Source of the DNA: Coprococcus eutactus
GTDB taxonomy: Bacteria > Bacillota > Clostridia > Lachnospirales > Lachnospiraceae
Direction of reading: 5' to 3'
Assembly: GCF_025149915.1 (NCBI RefSeq)
Contig: NZ_CP102278.1
Location: 1,844,001 to 1,908,000, forward strand
DNA: 64,000 bases
Part shown: positions 61,162-64,000 of the stretch, one piece after another
How positions within the stretch are numbered: position 1 is the stretch's first letter
How the letters are laid out: each line of letters begins with the position of its first letter
Notes under the pieces: generated by a model
The model's input: only the letters and a program-made list of their open reading frames with translations
What the model was told of the DNA's origin: nothing
Databases searched by the model: none
Position numbers and translations under genes: made by a program

Positions 61162-61220
61162 AAAAACAGCCCTATGCAGGCGATATACAAAGAATATATC
61201 TGTCCCGCACAGGGCTGTTA
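61162..61220 (-). terminator. Intrinsic terminator of the Zn peptidase gene
   Basis: Minus-strand arms AACAGCCCT/AGGGCTGTT followed by TTTAATT, 13 bp after the stop. Confidence 0.85.
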
Positions 61221-61232
61221 TTTTGATATTAT

Positions 61233-61940
61233 TTAGTTATCATCTCTGCTATTTCGAAGTATTACAAGTCGTAACAACTGAAGTGATACTGACACCATAG
61301 CTGCCACATATGTCATGGCTGCCGCCTTGAGTACGCTCTTTGCCCCCTTCAGCTCATCTGGGGCAAGATAACCACTATCTCTTATTATCTGGATCGCTCT
61401 CCTTGATGCGTTGAACTCAACCGGAAGTGTCACTAACTGCAGTATCACCACCAGCGAGAATAACAGGATTCCAATTGTCATACAGAAATTCAGTCTCGGT
61501 ATGATAAGTCCGATCAGAACCAGAGGCCAGGCAAATGATGAACCAATATTCGCCGCTGGTATAATCGCGGATCTGACGGTCAGTGGTACATAATGTCTTG
61601 CATGCTGTATCGCATGGCCACACTCATGTGCCGCAACTCCTATGGCCGCTATCGATCTAGAACCGTACACCTTATCAGAAAGGTTGAGGGTGTGTTCCCG
61701 CGGATTGTAGTTGTCCGTGAGATCTCCCGGTATATGATGTATCGACACATCAGTTATCCCTGCATTTCTGAGTATCATATAAGCTACCTGATCCGCTGTA
61801 TATCCAGACCTCGATATCACGTGCTCATACTTCTTGTATGTCGTCTTGACCTGTGCAGATGCTATAAAACACACCGCCACGCCTATGAGTACCAATATAT
61901 ATGTCGGATCGAAATAAAAACCAAAATATGGCATATCCAT
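61233..61940 (-). CDS. YugP-type zinc membrane metallopeptidase
   Basis: 235 residues. A TM helix near the N-terminus is followed by the zinc motif AAHECGHAIQHA (HExxH) and later TM helices (about 120-180), with the family pattern ASAQVKTTYKKYEHVISRSGYTADQVAYMILRNAGI. Likely membrane protease of unknown substrate. ATG 61940 has AAGGA about seven bases upstream; a GTG directly before it is less favoured. Monocistronic. Confidence 0.9.
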   Translation of the reverse strand: MDMPYFGFYFDPTYILVLIGVAVCFIASAQVKTTYKKYEHVISRSGYTADQVAYMILRNAGITDVSIHHIPGDLTDNYNPREHTLNLSDKVYGSRSIAAIGVAAHECGHAIQHARHYVPLTVRSAIIPAANIGSSFAWPLVLIGLIIPRLNFCMTIGILLFSLVVILQLVTLPVEFNASRRAIQIIRDSGYLAPDELKGAKSVLKAAAMTYVAAMVSVSLQLLRLVILRNSRDDN

Positions 61941-62051
61941 CACCTTTTCCTTTCATGTATTTATTATCTTTTTCGTTTACACTATCCTATATTATATGCC
62001 ACTTCCCGTCAACATATATGGACAATACTTCATGCAAATTTCATTTTTATG

Positions 62052-63062
62052 TTATTTCCCCAGAAGTTCATTTACTCTCTTCTGCACCTTATCATATTCA
62101 TAGCCCGATTTCTTCAACCTGTTTTTTCGATCCTCGCCATTTCCCCAATCTCCGGCTATCACCTCTCTGGCTATCTCGTCAATTGATTTCTTCTGCGAAG
62201 CTTTCACTATAGCGTTCACCTTCTCCTGAACTTTATCGTAATCATATCCCGCCGTTTTTAATCTCTTTTTTCGATTCTCGCCGTTCCCCCATCTGCCCGC
62301 TATGACTTCCTTCGCGATCACATCTATGCTTTTCTTTTTTCTATTCTTATTATTCTTGTTATTCTTATCATTACTTTTCCCGCTATTGCTGTCAGAGCCT
62401 TTCCCTTTCGTTTTTCCATTATCACTGTCAGTCTTTATCGCAGCACATTTTCTCCATGTTGCTTTGTCTATATAAGACTTGTTCAGATCAAGATTTCCTT
62501 CATACCCCGGAAGCCGACCCACAGAAGTGTACTGCCTGATAGAACAATCATACTGCCCCTCATTCCACGGATGCTCCTGATATCCAGTCTGCTCATAATC
62601 AGGATACTGAGCGACCCACAGCCTGTAGCCAAGATTTTTCACATTATCCATGGCACTCTTCTGAATATATATCAGCGGTTTTACCCTGGTTTTTCTGTAC
62701 ACATAATCGCACCACTCCTTGCACCACGCCCTATCGCTCCTGCCAAACTGTGGATTGTTCTGTCCCTCCCAATCTAGCACGAGTATGGCTTTGCCCACAT
62801 ATTTCTTACTGTATGCAAGGAAATACTCAGCCTCACTGTGGGGATCGCCACCATTTGCATAGTGGAATGCCCCCAGAAGTTTTGCCGCTTTCATCGCCTG
62901 GTCACAGTGCTTTGCAAAAAATCTGTTCTTGTAGTCCGTGCCCTCCGTCGCTTTCACTATCACAAAGTCACAAGGCACCTTGGTTATATCTATAGTATCC
63001 TGCCATGCTGATATATCTATACCATCCATGTATCCTTTTAACGGAGTCTTATTAGAAGCCAT
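62052..63062 (-). CDS. GH25 lysozyme with two CPL-7 repeats
   Basis: 336 residues. The GH25 muramidase domain (about 8-215) has GIDISAWQ, VIVKATEGTDYKN and ILVLDWEGQ with the catalytic Asp/Glu pair. A basic Lys/Asn/Ser linker (about 220-245) leads to two CPL-7 cell-wall-binding repeats (each IAxEVIAGxWGNGExRxxRLxxxGYxYDxVQ). No signal peptide, as in phage endolysins that need a holin; a holin-like gene lies just upstream. Probably a prophage-derived or co-opted lysis module. Confidence 0.92.
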   Translation of the reverse strand: MASNKTPLKGYMDGIDISAWQDTIDITKVPCDFVIVKATEGTDYKNRFFAKHCDQAMKAAKLLGAFHYANGGDPHSEAEYFLAYSKKYVGKAILVLDWEGQNNPQFGRSDRAWCKEWCDYVYRKTRVKPLIYIQKSAMDNVKNLGYRLWVAQYPDYEQTGYQEHPWNEGQYDCSIRQYTSVGRLPGYEGNLDLNKSYIDKATWRKCAAIKTDSDNGKTKGKGSDSNSGKSNDKNNKNNKNRKKKSIDVIAKEVIAGRWGNGENRKKRLKTAGYDYDKVQEKVNAIVKASQKKSIDEIAREVIAGDWGNGEDRKNRLKKSGYEYDKVQKRVNELLGK

Positions 63063-63192
63063 AAAATTGTCTCCTGAATTCTTTTGTCTGTATATAATAT
63101 TCCAGACATTGAATCAAGAGACAAACTCATGATCATTATTCCTAATCTATACATCTTTGTACCGCATTACATTTGTTGTAGCCATGTCACCT

Positions 63193-63516
63193 TTATTCAT
63201 GCCACTTTTCCTTATCTCCGCCCTTGTAAAACCGCTTAAATATCGATATCAGGTAGTCCCATCCCCGGGTACATATAATCGCAATGACAAATGCCCCGAA
63301 AAACGCAGCCACAGGATAATACCACGCAAATGCTATGTGATAGAATGATAGTCCAACAAAAAGCCCCACCTCACACACAATGACACTGGTGATCAGAACC
63401 TGAAAAGAGGTAGGGATCTTCTTCAGCACTCCTACCTCTTTCGTAAATTCCGTTATTACCGATATCAAAGTGCAAAGAACCGCAACAACTACAAGATATA
63501 CTGCGAATCTGTCCAT
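63193..63516 (-). CDS. Holin-like small membrane protein
   Basis: 107 residues with about three TM helices (about 5-22, 38-58, 62-85) and a charged C-terminus (KRFYKGGDKEKWHE), the layout of phage holins. It lies 130 bp before the lysozyme gene in the same direction. The family assignment rests on topology and context; a specific phage holin family was not recognised. Confidence 0.6.
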   Translation of the reverse strand: MDRFAVYLVVVAVLCTLISVITEFTKEVGVLKKIPTSFQVLITSVIVCEVGLFVGLSFYHIAFAWYYPVAAFFGAFVIAIICTRGWDYLISIFKRFYKGGDKEKWHE

Positions 63517-63681
63517 GCGTATTCACCTCCTTGTCCATGATATAGTTTAATGTATTCCGGAAGGTGGTATGTGGTTATAAAATATTATTGTGTTCTTAAA
63601 TCACATTGACTATAATTTTGATATAACTTATACTGTAATTACAATTTTATACATACAATTTGTAATTCTTTTTAAATTAAA

Positions 63682-63708
63682 CCTCGCATTAATGCGGGGT
63701 GTTTTACG
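63682..63708. other. Palindromic hairpin CCTCGCATT/AATGCGGGG
   Basis: An 18-bp near-perfect palindrome followed by TGTTTTACG on the plus strand and TTTAATTT on the minus strand. It could be a bidirectional terminator or the 3' end of an antisense RNA. From 63517 to 63844 there is otherwise only AT-rich sequence, presumably with the holin promoter and the toxin leader. Confidence 0.4.
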
Positions 63709-63844
63709 TTATATGGGAATCTCCAAAATGTATATATACATATAGTAAAATTACTTCTGTAATAAAATAGAATAACGTATTTAACTAGGCAGCCGAGGGG
63801 TGTTACACCATATCCGTTCGAGTCTTGGAAGGGAGTGGTGCCTT

Positions 63845-63922
63845 ATGAGTACATATGAGGAATTTATGGTTTTACTTACCATTGCAATACTTATTGTAAC
63901 TATTCTGAATAATCGAAAGTAA
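63845..63922 (+). CDS. Holin-like type I toxin candidate, 25 residues
   Basis: Too short for usual gene calling: MSTYEEFMVLLTIAILIVTI followed by LNNRK, one TM helix with a short charged end. The pattern MSxYExxxxMI...ATLIVxLL with a basic tail is that of the putative holin-like toxin family of Firmicutes. GGAAGGGAG lies about nine bases before the ATG, and a strong terminator follows directly. An antisense antitoxin RNA was not located; the window ends 78 bp later. Confidence 0.65.
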   Translation: MSTYEEFMVLLTIAILIVTILNNRK

Positions 63923-63924
63923 GA

Positions 63925-63962
63925 AAAAAACACCTCAGCCGGCTAAGCATTGAGGTGTTTTA
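63925..63962 (+). terminator. Intrinsic terminator after the small toxin
   Basis: AACACCTCA/TGAGGTGTT stem with A-run before and TTTTATC after, seven bases past the stop; symmetric, so usable from both strands. Confidence 0.85.
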
Positions 63963-64000
63963 TCTTAAATAGCTTTTCACCGGACGGATAGGAAGTATCT

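Overview
The window looks like a chromosomal segment of a gut Clostridia species, most likely Lachnospiraceae (Coprococcus-like). The signs are an SEC-C-tagged methionine aminopeptidase, a rubredoxin-first ('reverse') rubrerythrin, a nadBCA operon with NiaR, YdbC, a BspA/LRR surface giant and moderate GC content. Nearly all genes lie on the minus strand. No rRNA, tRNA or insertion sequence was recognised. The species-level call is inference.

Layout: 0.15-8.3 kb holds map, an LTA-synthase-like sulfatase, the pyrimidine operon (a pheA-like chorismate mutase, then pyrF-pyrK-pyrD-pyrE) and a VanZ-like protein. 8.5-14.6 kb holds an unknown membrane protein, rubrerythrin behind a strong promoter with a PerR-like box, a degenerate-GGDEF/EAL phosphodiesterase, and an ion transporter followed by a TerD-like gene. 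14.7-22.4 kb is a six-gene minus-strand run: PrsW protease, pyrC, acylphosphatase, a CobW-type GTPase, a coiled-coil membrane protein and a DUF4173 protein. Both end members carry tandem repeats. 22.6-29.4 kb holds a PadR/DUF1700/DUF4097 module, an aldose epimerase and nadB-nadC-niaR-nadA. 29.7-33.7 kb is a run of small genes (AlkZ-related, deformylase-like, methyltransferase with extra C-terminal domain, YaiI, YdbC) ending in a broken ADP-ribosylglycohydrolase.

33.8-46.5 kb is a complete type I-C CRISPR-Cas system: about 74 repeats of 32 bp, a leader, cas2-cas1-cas4-cas7-cas8c-cas5c, and cas3 set apart by about 210 bp. That gap holds the most interesting object in the window, on the plus strand: a consensus promoter, a degenerate CRISPR repeat that keeps the full 5' handle, a spacer-like segment and a terminator hairpin. 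The spacer-like segment matches a site in the same gap that is preceded by the type I-C PAM TTC. Over the first 17 nt the only mismatches fall at positions 6 and 12, the bases flipped out of type I guide-target duplexes. The site covers the -35 of the cas5 operon promoter and touches the -35 of the small RNA itself. This is the architecture of a CreR-type cas-regulating RNA, through which Cascade would repress its own operon.

46.7-64 kb holds a DEDD exonuclease, a PcrA/UvrD helicase with a repeat-expanded N-terminus, a 2939-residue modular surface protein, an HTH-membrane regulator with a partner gene, a YugP-type Zn peptidase, a holin-like plus GH25/CPL-7 lysozyme pair, and a 25-residue holin-like type I toxin candidate at the right edge.
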